Source: an uncultured Sulfitobacter sp.
GTDB lineage: Bacteria; Pseudomonadota; Alphaproteobacteria; Rhodobacterales; Rhodobacteraceae
NCBI GenBank assembly: GCA_947501805.1
Contig: CANMXJ010000002.1
Span: forward strand, 124,001 to 188,000
Direction of reading: 5' to 3'
Length of the DNA: 64,000 nt
In this document: piece by piece, positions 19,744 through 30,149 of the stretch
Position numbering within the stretch: position 1 is the first letter of the stretch
Layout: each line of letters starts with the position of its first letter
Program-made: the position numbers and the translations under genes
Notes under the pieces: model-generated
Told to the model about the DNA's origin: nothing
Databases searched by the model: none
What the model saw: the letters and a program-made list of their open reading frames with translations, nothing else

Positions 19744-20213
19744 CAGGTTGGCTCCTCTATGATGTGGTCTTCCCATTCCTCGAAAGGGGTGTCGAATTCT
19801 GAAACCGTTGTGCCTTTGACGGAAATGCCAGCCGCGTGCACGCTGTCGGGGGTTCCGGTGATGAGCGGATGCCATTCAGGGAGCGGTTTGCCCTGCCATA
19901 ACAGCCGATAGGCGCAGGTCAGCGGCATCCAGTAGGCGTGGGTATCAAGATTGTCAGGCTTAAGAACAATACAGTCCGGTACAAAGGAATGACGGTTCTC
20001 GTAGTGCACGCAGCGGCACGTTGCATCGTCCAGTAAACGGCAGGCGACACGTGTCAAAGCAACTTCGCCACTATCCTCGTCCTCAAGTTTATTCAGACAG
20101 CATTTTCCACAACCATCGCAGAGGGATTCCCATTCGGTTGGTGACATTTTCGAGAGCGGCTTTTTCTCCCAGAATTTCGGGGCCAGCCCTTTGCGCTCAA
20201 TCGGATCACTCAT
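19743..20213 (-). CDS. YcgN family cysteine cluster protein (UPF0260)
   Basis: 156 residues. It has the conserved N-terminal FWEKKPLSKMSPTEWESLCD segment and the Cys pattern CDGCGKCCLNKL...C...CRCVHYENR...PDC, typical of the Fe-S/zinc cluster-like CxxCxxCC family. The biochemical role is unknown. It overlaps ribF by 4 bases and ltaE by 1 base. Confidence 0.93.
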   Translation of the reverse strand: MSDPIERKGLAPKFWEKKPLSKMSPTEWESLCDGCGKCCLNKLEDEDSGEVALTRVACRLLDDATCRCVHYENRHSFVPDCIVLKPDNLDTHAYWMPLTCAYRLLWQGKPLPEWHPLITGTPDSVHAAGISVKGTTVSEFDTPFEEWEDHIIEEPT

Positions 20214-21142
20214 AGTTCGGCCAGAATGGCACGGGCTTGCAGGCTGTCAGCATCCATCTGTGTGATCAATGTATCGAGACTGTCGAAATTCTCTTCGCCG
20301 CGCAGATGCTCGACCAAGGCAACAGAAAGGGGGGTGCCGTATAAATCCCCTTTGAAATCAAAGATAAAGGTTTCGATGTTTGCCTTGTTTTCGCCAAACA
20401 TGGGACGCACACCAAGGCTGGAAACACCATGGTATCGTCCTGCATGTGGTCCATCGAGGATATCGACAAGCACGGCATAAACGCCAAAAGCAGGTTGGTG
20501 CAGCCCGTCTATGGACATATTTGCGGTTGGATAGCCCAATTCGCGGCCCCGCTGTTCGCCGCTGATGACAGGCCCGTCGATGCGATGCCAGTGACCGAGC
20601 AATTCAGCAGCGTGGCGCGGATTGCCTTCACTCAAAGCGGTGCGGATTGCAGTGGAAGATACGGTTTTTGTGCCTTTTGCCATCAAAGGCGCGATAGTCA
20701 CTCCAAAGCCGAATTCCGCGCCGTAGCGGGCCAGATCCTCTGCCTTGCCGGAGCGTCCTTTGCCAAAACAGAAATCTGCACCCACAACAACATGACGCAG
20801 GCCAAGCCCGTCCTTGATCACGTCGCGGGCGAATTCCTCGGGGGTGAGCGATGCCAAACCGGTGTTAAATGCCAATTCATAAAGACGCTCTACGCCTACC
20901 TTTTGTAACTGATGTGCCCGTGCAGCAGGGGACATAAGCCGGAATGGGGGGGCATCGGGGGCAAAAAATTCGCGGGGATGCGGTTCAAACGTAACAATCC
21001 CCAAAGGGGCGTCATGCACTGCATGTCGGGCGATATCAATGACTGACAAGTGTCCCTGATGCACGCCATCAAAATTGCCAATCGCGGCGCTGGCACCGCG
21101 ATCTGCATCGCTTACAAACTGGTAATCCCGGATAATCCGCAT
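20210..21142 (-). CDS. ribF: Bifunctional riboflavin kinase/FAD synthetase
   Basis: 310 residues. The N-terminal FMN adenylyltransferase half has GNFDGVHQGHLSVI near residue 22 and the VGADFCFGKGRSG segment; the C-terminal flavokinase half has GRELGYPTANM and the GVYAV strand. It converts riboflavin to FMN and FAD. No FMN riboswitch was seen upstream. It is co-transcribed with ycgN and ltaE by overlap. Confidence 0.97.
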   Translation of the reverse strand: MRIIRDYQFVSDADRGASAAIGNFDGVHQGHLSVIDIARHAVHDAPLGIVTFEPHPREFFAPDAPPFRLMSPAARAHQLQKVGVERLYELAFNTGLASLTPEEFARDVIKDGLGLRHVVVGADFCFGKGRSGKAEDLARYGAEFGFGVTIAPLMAKGTKTVSSTAIRTALSEGNPRHAAELLGHWHRIDGPVISGEQRGRELGYPTANMSIDGLHQPAFGVYAVLVDILDGPHAGRYHGVSSLGVRPMFGENKANIETFIFDFKGDLYGTPLSVALVEHLRGEENFDSLDTLITQMDADSLQARAILAEL

Positions 21143-21198
21143 CTGCCTTGCGTAGCCTTGGAAGCGGCCAGAGACAAGAACCTAAGCGCAGATTGCTC

Positions 21199-21642
21199 CT
21201 AGTCGAATTTGCGGGAAGGGGCCAACACGGTGGCTTCGCCAACCAGAACTTTCTTGCCGTCAACGGAACAATGGCAATCCATCTTTACGCGGCGCTTGGA
21301 AAACTCGATATCCGTCACCTTGACCTCGGCGTAAACCATATCACCCGGGCGCACGGGCGCGAGAAATTTCAGGGACTGGCCCATATATACTGTGCCATGG
21401 CCTGGAAGCTGTTCGCCGATAACAGCAGAAATCAGACCGGCGGTCAGCATGCCATGGGCGATGCGGCCTTCAAAGATCGTGTCGCGGGCGTAGTCATCAT
21501 CAAGATGGACAGGGTTATGGTCGGTCGAAATTTGGGCAAACATCTCGATGTCTTCATCGGTGACGACCTTGCGCAGGTAACGCATCATGCCAATTTCGAT
21601 GTCTTCAATACAGATTGTGCCGCGTGGAAGATTGTCCAACAT
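21199..21642 (-). CDS. MaoC family (R)-specific enoyl-CoA hydratase
   Basis: 147 residues, single hot-dog fold. The hydratase motif is DHNPVHLDDDYARDTIFEGRIAHGM, with catalytic Asp and His in the expected places. Such PhaJ-type enzymes hydrate trans-2-enoyl-CoA to (R)-3-hydroxyacyl-CoA. TAGGGGTATGGC precedes the ATG. It lies 56 bases upstream of ribF on the same strand. Confidence 0.93.
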   Translation of the reverse strand: MLDNLPRGTICIEDIEIGMMRYLRKVVTDEDIEMFAQISTDHNPVHLDDDYARDTIFEGRIAHGMLTAGLISAVIGEQLPGHGTVYMGQSLKFLAPVRPGDMVYAEVKVTDIEFSKRRVKMDCHCSVDGKKVLVGEATVLAPSRKFD

Positions 21643-21731
21643 GCCATACCCCTAAGTAATAAAATGCCGATTTTCTGATCTGTGTTGTAACTTAATTACT
21701 TCGCAGTCGCAGAAAATCAAGGGGAAATATG

Positions 21732-22604
21732 CTATCTAAGAAACCCGATTGTGAAGGTTGGAGAGGATTTTTCCCTTTCAAGATAGTCGCTTAGTGCGTC
21801 GGCATCGGGTTGCGTGCCAGTTTTCGTTTCTAATGCAGCCAGTCCGCCCGAGATGAAAAGAGAATCAATATCTTCGCCCATAGCCCCTGCGATGTCGGTC
21901 AGCACGCCATCACCGATGCATAAAATGCGGTCATTCGGGATATCAGTACCCAAGGCGGAAAGCCTACGGCGGGCAAGATCGTAGATCGGCGGATGCGGTT
22001 TGCCGAAGTAAAGGCTTTCGCCGCCCATTTCAGTATAAAGTGCTGCGAGCGCCCCTGCGCACCATTCCCGTTTCTCACCGCGATCAACCACAATGTCCGG
22101 ATTCGCGCAGAGCAGCTTCAGACCTTTCTGTTTGGCATAGAGGAACTGTGGGCGCATGACAGCAGGGTCGGCCATTGGATCAACGGGGCCTGTGCAAACG
22201 ATGCCTTCGGCTTGATCAAGCGGGACTTGGGTGATTTCCATTGGGTCATCAAGCAAGCTTAGCGGTTGAAAGAATTTCTCCTCTCCCGGCTGGCCGATAA
22301 ACCAGACTTTGTTGCCGACCGCGCCAAGGAACATCGCCGCGCGCGCAGAATCGCCTGACGTCGCGATTGTGTCCCATGCATCATCCGGCACGCCAAAATG
22401 GCTCAACTGCTTGACGACGCCCGCGCGGGGGCGGGGGGAGTTGGTGACAAGGACCACTTTCCCGCCCGACTTACGGTAGGTTTGCAGAGCGGCAACGGCA
22501 TCGGGAAAGGCAGTTACGCCGTTGTGCACGCACCCCCAAAGATCGACGAAAAGTGCATCGTAGTTTGGTGAAATTTCAGCGAGAGTTTCAACAATCCGGG
22601 TCAT
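21732..22604 (-). CDS. TIGR01459 family HAD-type hydrolase
   Basis: 290 residues of the NagD/pNPPase-like HAD subfamily. Motif I is VDLWGCVHNG (catalytic Asp20, with Trp in place of the usual second-Asp context), motif II is VLVTNSPRP, and the Mg-binding motif IV is CIGDGVLTDIAGA. TIGR01459 proteins are common in alphaproteobacteria and their substrate is unknown. Single gene; the ppaC terminator lies upstream of it. Confidence 0.92.
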   Translation of the reverse strand: MTRIVETLAEISPNYDALFVDLWGCVHNGVTAFPDAVAALQTYRKSGGKVVLVTNSPRPRAGVVKQLSHFGVPDDAWDTIATSGDSARAAMFLGAVGNKVWFIGQPGEEKFFQPLSLLDDPMEITQVPLDQAEGIVCTGPVDPMADPAVMRPQFLYAKQKGLKLLCANPDIVVDRGEKREWCAGALAALYTEMGGESLYFGKPHPPIYDLARRRLSALGTDIPNDRILCIGDGVLTDIAGAMGEDIDSLFISGGLAALETKTGTQPDADALSDYLEREKSSPTFTIGFLR

Positions 22605-22681
22605 GGGCCTGCTCCATTAGTGCTTGATGCAGGCTTAGGGGATTTCGCGCGGGGATGGAACCGTTCGAGTGATGGATGCGA

Positions 22682-22711
22682 AAAGGCTCTCCCTTTGCCG
22701 GAAGAGCCTTT
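22682..22711 (-). terminator. Rho-independent terminator of ppaC
   Basis: AAAGGCTCT and AGAGCCTTT form a 9-bp stem around a 12-base loop, 28 bases after the ppaC stop. On the minus strand the hairpin ends in TTTTCG. Confidence 0.75.
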
Positions 22712-22738
22712 GAAATCTATCACCGTTGAGGGCGTGAC

Positions 22739-23659
22739 TTACATTTTCAGGTTCGGAATGATCTGCTTCTTGCGGCTCATTATGCCGGGCAGAACGACGT
22801 GATCGCCGTTCACAGATGCGCCAAAGCTGTTTTCGGCGATGGTTTTTACAGTATCGTTCGGGACCAGCATTGTCGCTTCCTCCTTCAGGATGTCCACGAT
22901 GAACAGCAGCACTTCGGCAGCGCCGTCTTCGCTTGCCACGGCGGGCATTGCAGCCATCAGGGCGTCCTTTCGGGCCATCAAAGGCGCGGGGGAGGTGGTT
23001 TCCAGCACGGAGACTCGCAGATTGGTGCCGTTCAGATCAAATTCCTTACTGTCCATCCGCAGCAGTTCAGCGTCTGAGAAAGCAGAGACATCGGATTTTG
23101 CAGCGAACATATCAGCGGCGTAGGCAGAGATATCGACACCCAGTTCTTCCGCGATGGAGTGTGCGATCGCTTTATCTTCTTGCGTCGTGGTTGGGCTGCG
23201 GAATTCCAGTGTATCCGAAAGAATGCAGGACAGGGCAGCCCCTTTGATCTCGCGCGGGGTTTGCGCCCAGTCTTTTCCGATCATCTTCCACATGATTGTG
23301 GCGGTACAGGCCAGTGGCTGGATGTTGATCTCGATCGGGCCTTTGGTTTCAAGGCCGGCAACAAGGCGGTGGTGGTCGATGATGCCGGTGATGTTGGCGT
23401 CATTGATGTTGGCTGGCAATTCGGCCGGATTGTTTGTGTCAACAATTACGACGGCGGTGTCTGCCGCCAGATCTGTCATGATTTCCGGTTTTGGCAGGTT
23501 CCAGTGCTCCAATACAAACAGCGCTTCGGTATTCGGCTCGCCCAGCAAGACAGGTTTGGCCGGAACGCCTTTGATTTCATTCAGGTACCAAGACCAGATG
23601 ATCGGGCTGCCGGTACTGTCGGTGTCAGGGGATTTGTGGCCAAAAACGAGCGTGGTCAT
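22739..23659 (-). CDS. ppaC: Manganese-dependent inorganic pyrophosphatase
   Basis: 306 residues of the DHH phosphoesterase superfamily (family II pyrophosphatase). Metal-ligand motifs are FGHKSPDTDS at 6-15, VDTNN, and the signature IDHHRLVAG; the C-terminal DHHA2 domain ends with SRKKQIIPNL. It hydrolyses pyrophosphate to drive biosynthesis. GGACACCTCCC precedes the ATG. A family II enzyme is less usual in Gram-negatives than family I Ppa but is found in Rhodobacterales. Confidence 0.96.
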   Translation of the reverse strand: MTTLVFGHKSPDTDSTGSPIIWSWYLNEIKGVPAKPVLLGEPNTEALFVLEHWNLPKPEIMTDLAADTAVVIVDTNNPAELPANINDANITGIIDHHRLVAGLETKGPIEINIQPLACTATIMWKMIGKDWAQTPREIKGAALSCILSDTLEFRSPTTTQEDKAIAHSIAEELGVDISAYAADMFAAKSDVSAFSDAELLRMDSKEFDLNGTNLRVSVLETTSPAPLMARKDALMAAMPAVASEDGAAEVLLFIVDILKEEATMLVPNDTVKTIAENSFGASVNGDHVVLPGIMSRKKQIIPNLKM

Positions 23660-23736
23660 GGGAGGTGTCCTTGCATGCGAGGGAATGGATTTGCGCGCCT
23701 TATAGGAGGACGTTTGGTGATTGTCACCATCTTGCT

Positions 23737-24090
23737 TCAGAGCCCTAATTCAGTGCGCTTTTTGCGTGTCAGACCTGCGACAACCATATCATATGATGCG
23801 CGGATATGATCGCGTAGACTGTCGTCTGACAAGCCGGGTTCGGCGTAGTTCTGTATCCACTTCAGGCCGCGCGATGCCATATAGGGCGCGGGGCGCAAGC
23901 CGGGGCTGTCTGATAGAATCTCAAATGCCATTTCGGAGGCTTTGAAGGTCACCGCGTTGCCCTCACCCCCCATTCCGATCACGGCAAACAATTTGTCACC
24001 GACTTTGTAGACATCCGAATTGCCCCACTGCACGACGTGGGTCGCATGCGGGAGAGAGGCGCAGAATGCGTTCAATTCATCTCGGGTCAT
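23737..24090 (-). CDS. MmcQ/YjbR family protein
   Basis: 117 residues with the CyaY-like fold of the YjbR family: the HVVQWGNSDVYKVGDKLFAVIG strands, then KASEMAFEIL and MASRGLKWIQ. The family has been called DNA-binding because of its fold, but its role is not established. Single gene, divergent from the DUF2161 gene at 24143. Confidence 0.9.
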   Translation of the reverse strand: MTRDELNAFCASLPHATHVVQWGNSDVYKVGDKLFAVIGMGGEGNAVTFKASEMAFEILSDSPGLRPAPYMASRGLKWIQNYAEPGLSDDSLRDHIRASYDMVVAGLTRKKRTELGL

Positions 24091-24142
24091 GGATGTATCC
24101 TAGTGGGTTGGAGCGGGATCGCAAATAGGGCAGGTTGCCGGC

Positions 24143-24820
24143 ATGAGTAAGCCGCGCGAAACTGACCTGTACCCGCCAATCAAGGCCTTCCTTGAGGATC
24201 AGGGGTATATTGTGAAATCGGAAGTGGGTGCTGCGGATGTTGTGGCGGTCAGGGGCGAAGAGCCGCCTTTGGTGGTTGAGTTGAAGCTCGGTTTTTCGCT
24301 GGCGTTGTTTCATCAGTGTGTAGAACGCCTGAAATTGAGTGATGACGTCTATATGGCGGTGGCGCATAAAGCGGGAAAGCCGTTCTACAAAGCAGTGAAG
24401 GCGAACACGGCGATGGCGCGGCGTCTGGGACTGGGGCTGTTGACGGTGCGGTTGGAAGACGGGCTGGTTAATGTGCATTGTGATCCGGGGCCGTATGCGC
24501 CGCGCAAGAATGCCAAGCGAAAAGCCACGTTGTTGCGCGAATTTGCGCGCCGCCAAGGTGATCCTAATGATGGCGGGCAGACACGGGCGGGGCTGGTGAC
24601 GGCCTATCGTCAGGATGCGCTCAAGATTGCAGTGTATTTGTTCGAAGTCGGGGCCAGCAAGGGGGCTGACGTGGCTCGCGAAACCGGCGTGAAGCGGGCG
24701 ACAACCGTGATGCGTGACAATCATTACGGCTGGTTCGAGAAGGTTGAGAAAGGCGTCTACGGCTTAACGCCTGTCGGTGCCGAAGCTGTGACAGCCGCCG
24801 CTCGCGTGTTGGGAGCCTGA
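24143..24820 (+). CDS. DUF2161 domain protein, PD-(D/E)XK-like
   Basis: 225 residues. The N-terminus (ETDLYPPIKAFLEDQGYIVKSEVGAADVVAVRG...LVVELKLGFSLALFHQ) has the E...D...ExK layout of the PD-(D/E)XK nuclease-like fold; the C-terminal third looks like a winged helix (GADVARETGVKRATTVMRDNHYGW). Annotated relatives are called putative phosphodiesterases, without strong evidence. Divergent from the yjbR-type gene. The combination of nuclease-like core and wHTH suggests a DNA-directed role. Confidence 0.85.
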   Translation: MSKPRETDLYPPIKAFLEDQGYIVKSEVGAADVVAVRGEEPPLVVELKLGFSLALFHQCVERLKLSDDVYMAVAHKAGKPFYKAVKANTAMARRLGLGLLTVRLEDGLVNVHCDPGPYAPRKNAKRKATLLREFARRQGDPNDGGQTRAGLVTAYRQDALKIAVYLFEVGASKGADVARETGVKRATTVMRDNHYGWFEKVEKGVYGLTPVGAEAVTAAARVLGA

Positions 24821-24868
24821 GTTTTTCGACCTGCCATCCGCGGAGTGCGTAATTTTGCAGATCAAGCG

Positions 24869-24898
24869 CTTGACTCCTTTCAACCAGATGCCTAGCTA
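24869..24898 (+). promoter_or_regulatory. Candidate groESL promoter
   Basis: CTTGACTCC at 24869-24877 and CCTAGCTA at 24891-24898 resemble the CTTG...CYTAT pattern of RpoH (sigma-32) promoters, just upstream of CIRCE. Motif match only, and the -10 part is weak. Confidence 0.35.
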
Positions 24899-24905
24899 CC
24901 CCTCG

Positions 24906-24932
24906 TTGGCACTATACCAAGGTGAGTGCTAA
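24906..24932 (+). promoter_or_regulatory. CIRCE element (HrcA operator) upstream of groESL
   Basis: TTGGCACTA, nine bases, GAGTGCTAA. The right arm is a perfect match to the CIRCE consensus TTAGCACTC-N9-GAGTGCTAA; the left arm has two mismatches. It lies 67 bases before groES, where HrcA would repress transcription at normal temperature. Confidence 0.88.
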
Positions 24933-24998
24933 CACCTGATCCGCTCATCCAAGAGCGGCAGGTTGGAAGTAACCTTTGAGCCTAAAGGAGCTACAAAG

Positions 24999-25286
24999 AT
25001 GGCATTAACACCGCTTCACGACCGGGTGCTGGTAAAGCGCACAGAGAGCGAAGAAAAAACCGCTGGTGGATTGATCATTCCTGATTCCGCTAAAGAGAAA
25101 CCTGCCGAGGGCGAAGTTGTCGCCGTAGGTGCGGGTGCACGTGACGAAGATGGCGATCGGATCGCTATGGATGTCAAAGCAGGCGACAGAATCCTGTTCG
25201 GCAAATGGTCCGGTACGGAAGTCACCGTTGATGGTGAAGAGATGCTGATGATGAAGGAAAGCGACATCATGGGGATTATTTCCTGA
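24999..25286 (+). CDS. groES: Co-chaperonin GroES
   Basis: 95 residues from ATG 24999 (AAAGGAG upstream); [20 protein letters not shown] is the family N-terminus. The mobile loop ([19 protein letters not shown]) and the final [11 protein letters not shown] strand are intact. It caps GroEL in protein folding. It is followed by groEL after 63 bases and controlled by the CIRCE element upstream. Confidence 0.98.
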   Translation: MALTPLHDRVLVKRTESEEKTAGGLIIPDSAKEKPAEGEVVAVGAGARDEDGDRIAMDVKAGDRILFGKWSGTEVTVDGEEMLMMKESDIMGIIS

Positions 25287-25337
25287 TCCGCAGGAAATCC
25301 ATGACGCGCGTTTCAACATCAATTGACGAAGTTTTAG

Positions 25338-26999
<1,662 letters not shown>

Positions 27000-27083
27000 G
27001 CACGATCCAACTGGATCGGCTTGCCCGGCAGGACTTCATTTAATCAAGAACGTCTGATCCGGTGCCAACCATCATAAATATAG

Positions 27084-27121
27084 ACAGGGCGCGCCTTTAG
27101 TGGCTGCGCCCTGTTTGTTTT
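27084..27121 (+). terminator. Rho-independent terminator of groESL
   Basis: CAGGGCGC-GCC, a TTTAGT loop, GGC-T-GCGCCCTG with one bulge, then TTTGTTTT. It lies about 85 bases after the groEL stop. Confidence 0.85.
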
Positions 27122-27223
27122 GGGGATGCTGTTTCGGCCCGATCTTGGTCGTCAACATGCGCGTTAAGAGACCGGAAACTGCTCGGATGGTAGCGTTCAA
27201 TTCCCAGAGCGTAGTGAGCCAGT

Positions 27224-27955
27224 ATGATTCCCGAAACCGCCACCCGTCCAGATCCGCCAGAACCGCAGAACGGCGCGTCTCAGGATATCGACGATCTCAT
27301 TTACCTGATCAGCCACGATGTACGCAGTTCAGTGCGCGCCTTGCTGGAGTTGCCGCAATGGATCAGCGAAGACCTACGAGAGGCGGGATTTCATTTGGAA
27401 GGGCCCGTTGCGAACTCCATTGAATTGATGAACCGTCATGCGGGGCGCTTGGACCGTATGTTGGTTGATCTGCTGGCTTTTTCGCGGATCGGCAGGATGC
27501 AAAGTATCCGTGATAATGACCTGACAGAAGTTCTGGATCATGTGCTGGAAGAGATTATCCTGCCTGCAGGCTTTGATGTCGTACGCAGTCTGGATTGTGC
27601 CAGCGTTGCCATGGGAGACCGCGACATTCTGATGCTGTTTGATGCTCTCATCCGTAACGCGTTGAAACATCACGATAAAGAATCTGGCCGTATCATTCTG
27701 AGCGCAGCAAGGGACGGGCCAGACGTTGTGCTTGGTGTTGCTGATGATGGACCGGGTGTTCCGGAGGAATACCAAGAGAAGATTTTTGGTGCGATGAACA
27801 CTTTGCGGCCCCGCGATGAAGTAGAGGGCAGTGGCATGGGGCTTGCGAGTGTACGCAAAATTGCCACGCTTTATGGTGGCACTGCCACGATGCGAAACTC
27901 GCCCTACGGCCGCGGCAGTATTGTTGAAGTGCGGTTGCCACTGAACTCTCTCTAA
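27224..27955 (+). CDS. Sensor histidine kinase without a sensor domain
   Basis: 243 residues. The HisKA dimerisation helix carries the phospho-acceptor in YLISHDVRSSVRAL (His31). The HATPase domain has the N box (ALIRNALKHHD), G1 box (VADDGPGVP) and G2 box (GSGMGLASVRKI). There is no transmembrane or PAS domain, so it is cytoplasmic and must receive its signal through a partner. The response regulator gene 100 bases downstream is the likely partner. Confidence 0.93.
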   Translation: MIPETATRPDPPEPQNGASQDIDDLIYLISHDVRSSVRALLELPQWISEDLREAGFHLEGPVANSIELMNRHAGRLDRMLVDLLAFSRIGRMQSIRDNDLTEVLDHVLEEIILPAGFDVVRSLDCASVAMGDRDILMLFDALIRNALKHHDKESGRIILSAARDGPDVVLGVADDGPGVPEEYQEKIFGAMNTLRPRDEVEGSGMGLASVRKIATLYGGTATMRNSPYGRGSIVEVRLPLNSL

Positions 27956-28062
27956 CACCTGATGAAACATCCAATTTTCTGTAGATCGATGTCGACAGTT
28001 AAGGTTTGATAAGTGGTTCCGCGCAATCTTGTGAATGAGATAAACAGACTAGGATGCGGCTT

Positions 28063-28728
28063 ATGCTACATGCCAATCAAACGCCATCGTCGAATCCCGG
28101 TGTCATACCCGTGCGGCGTGATATCCGCGCATTGCTACTAGACGATAGCAGTTTCGACCGTCGCAATATCAAGCGGTTGAGCGATAAGACAATGCTCAAC
28201 ATAGAAATGGACGAGGTCGATAGCATTGCCGCTATGGATACAGCGGTTTCCCGCGAAAACTACGACATAATCCTGATTGATTATCGTTTGCCGGTCGGGG
28301 ATGGGATGAAGGCGCTTGATCGTGTTTTGCAAAGCGATTTGAACAAGGATGCCGCCAAAATAATGATCACTGGTGACGGTGCACGCAGCACTGCGGTGCA
28401 AGCATTGCGGGGCGGATACCACGATTTCCTAAGCAAAGATGACATGGATGTTCAGGTGTTGCGTGATGCTATGGTCAACGCCATGGACGCTGCGCGGAAA
28501 CGTCAGGAACTTGTCTTACAAACGAATAATCAACGCGAGATCATCAGGGAAGGGCTGGTCGCTGCATTGAAGGACAATGAGATGCAAGGAAGTCTGGAAA
28601 TTCTTGTTATGCAAAAACTGAACAGTTTGGGAAAGTATGACGAACGGATACGCACTTTTTTTGACACGACAGATATTGAGGTATTGCTCGCCGGAATGGC
28701 TGACGAAGACGAGTTTGTCTTTCATTGA
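28063..28728 (+). CDS. Stand-alone response regulator
   Basis: 221 residues from ATG 28063, 8 bases after TAGGA; ATG 28054 abuts that AGG and is less likely. A receiver domain covers about 20-145, with the acidic pair LLLDDSS, the phospho-acceptor in ILIDYRLPVGDG (Asp73), the ITGDGA Thr region and the LSKDD Lys. The remaining roughly 75 residues are helical, without a recognised DNA-binding or enzymatic domain. It probably acts with the kinase encoded upstream, perhaps in a phosphorelay. Confidence 0.9.
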   Translation: MLHANQTPSSNPGVIPVRRDIRALLLDDSSFDRRNIKRLSDKTMLNIEMDEVDSIAAMDTAVSRENYDIILIDYRLPVGDGMKALDRVLQSDLNKDAAKIMITGDGARSTAVQALRGGYHDFLSKDDMDVQVLRDAMVNAMDAARKRQELVLQTNNQREIIREGLVAALKDNEMQGSLEILVMQKLNSLGKYDERIRTFFDTTDIEVLLAGMADEDEFVFH

Positions 28729-28808
28729 ACCATGACGCCATCAAACCATCACACGCAGGCTGCATGCTGCTCTTGGCGTTATGCCGACGAACGGCTAAGC
28801 CGAAAGGC

Positions 28809-29657
28809 ATGCGCCTTTTATTCCTTACAACTGTTACAATGATCGCTTTCGCCGCGAATTCCATTCTTACACGGATGGCAATTGAGGGGGGGCACATTGA
28901 CCCATCCGGTTTCGCGTTGGTACGTGTGGTTTCCGGTGCTTTGGTTTTGGGGATGATTATATCCTTGCGTGGTGGCGGGTTGCCGCTTTTGCGGCCAAAC
29001 CGGATTCCCGGTGCAGTTAGCCTTTCGGTTTATCTCATCGGTTTTTCGCTTGCCTATCTGACGCTTGATGCGGGTTTGGGGGCCCTCATTTTGTTTGGTG
29101 TCGTGCAGATTACAATGTTTGCCTATGGCGCTTGGCAAAGCGACGTGCCGTCAATGCGACAGCTGGCAGGAGGGAGTATTGCTTTCATAGGGCTGCTCAT
29201 CGCACTTTGGCCCGGGCCGGGTGGCGGGGCGGATATTACCGGCGCGCTGCTGATGGTTTTTGCGGGCCTTGGTTGGGCGGCCTATACGATCATAGGGCGC
29301 ACCGCCGTTGACCCCTTGGCGGCGACATCAGCGAATTTTCTACTTTGTGTACCGATTCTGTTGGTGTTGTTGGCCGGAACCGGATTGCGTTTTAGCGCAA
29401 CAGGCATTGCACTTGGTATTCTATGCGGTGGCCTGACTTCCGGACTTGGGTATGCGCTTTGGTATACGGTTTTGCCGAAATTGGCAGGCGCAACAGCTGG
29501 AATTGTGCAGTTGAGCGTGCCCGTCATTGCAATCCTTTTGGGGGCTGTTTTACTCGGTGAAACCATCAGCCCGCTTGTTGTTCTTGCGACGCTGATGGTG
29601 GTTGGCGGAATCGGCTGGTCCGTCAGCGCAAGATCATCTCCAGCGGATCGTACTTAA
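28809..29657 (+). CDS. DMT superfamily (EamA) transporter
   Basis: 282 residues from ATG 28809 (GAAAGGC upstream); the frame is open for 28 more codons but that part is hydrophilic and Cys-rich, unlike the family. About ten membrane helices form two EamA repeats, e.g. LTTVTMIAFAANSILTRMAI and TGALLMVFAGLGWAAYTIIG. It is an inner-membrane exporter of unknown substrate. Its 3' end overlaps the convergent Nudix gene by 35 bases. Confidence 0.92.
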   Translation: MRLLFLTTVTMIAFAANSILTRMAIEGGHIDPSGFALVRVVSGALVLGMIISLRGGGLPLLRPNRIPGAVSLSVYLIGFSLAYLTLDAGLGALILFGVVQITMFAYGAWQSDVPSMRQLAGGSIAFIGLLIALWPGPGGGADITGALLMVFAGLGWAAYTIIGRTAVDPLAATSANFLLCVPILLVLLAGTGLRFSATGIALGILCGGLTSGLGYALWYTVLPKLAGATAGIVQLSVPVIAILLGAVLLGETISPLVVLATLMVVGGIGWSVSARSSPADRT

Positions 29658-30078
29658 GATCCGTGTTCTTACTAAACGCGACGGCGGCCAAACTGTCCGG
29701 TTTGTGCGGCGCTTTTCTCAATTCGTCTATGGTCAGCCAATGCCACTCTGACACGATTTGCTCTGCGTCTTTCCAGTCTGGATCAATGTGCGCGGTGCCT
29801 CGCAAGGTGCAGTGAAAGTAGATATCGACCTGATGAAATCTGCTTGCCGGATCGTGGAACTCGTTGACAAGACATGGCATACCAACGTCGATCCGCAATC
29901 CTGTTTCTTCAAACACTTCGCGTTGCAAGTTTTCCGGTAGCGACGTGCCAACCTCGACACCGCCGCCCGGCGCGCACAGCAGATCACTTTGACCATCAGG
30001 ATAAGCGTTGACCATCAACAGGCATTCTTCATGGATAATGACGGCACGGGCGGCCAAACGTGGCGTTTTCGGGCGCAT
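29623..30078 (-). CDS. Nudix hydrolase
   Basis: 151 residues from ATG 30078 (MRPKTPRLAARAVII). The Nudix box is GGVEVGTSLPENLQREVFEE followed by TGL: the REVFEE metal-binding core is intact, while the usual Glu after the GG.E.G turn is Thr. The family hydrolyses nucleoside diphosphates linked to other groups; its substrate is unknown. It is divergent from the lipase-like gene at 30150 and overlaps the transporter gene tail to tail. Confidence 0.9.
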   Translation of the reverse strand: MRPKTPRLAARAVIIHEECLLMVNAYPDGQSDLLCAPGGGVEVGTSLPENLQREVFEETGLRIDVGMPCLVNEFHDPASRFHQVDIYFHCTLRGTAHIDPDWKDAEQIVSEWHWLTIDELRKAPHKPDSLAAVAFSKNTDLKYDPLEMILR

Positions 30079-30149
30079 GAGCTGACTTTCGCAATTCCTT
30101 TGAACGCATAGCATTTCACAGGGATGCAAATCAGTCTATCTGATGCGGC

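Noticed and set aside
24077..24724. 215-codon minus frame opposite the DUF2161 gene
   Set aside because: Antisense shadow of the DUF2161 coding sequence.
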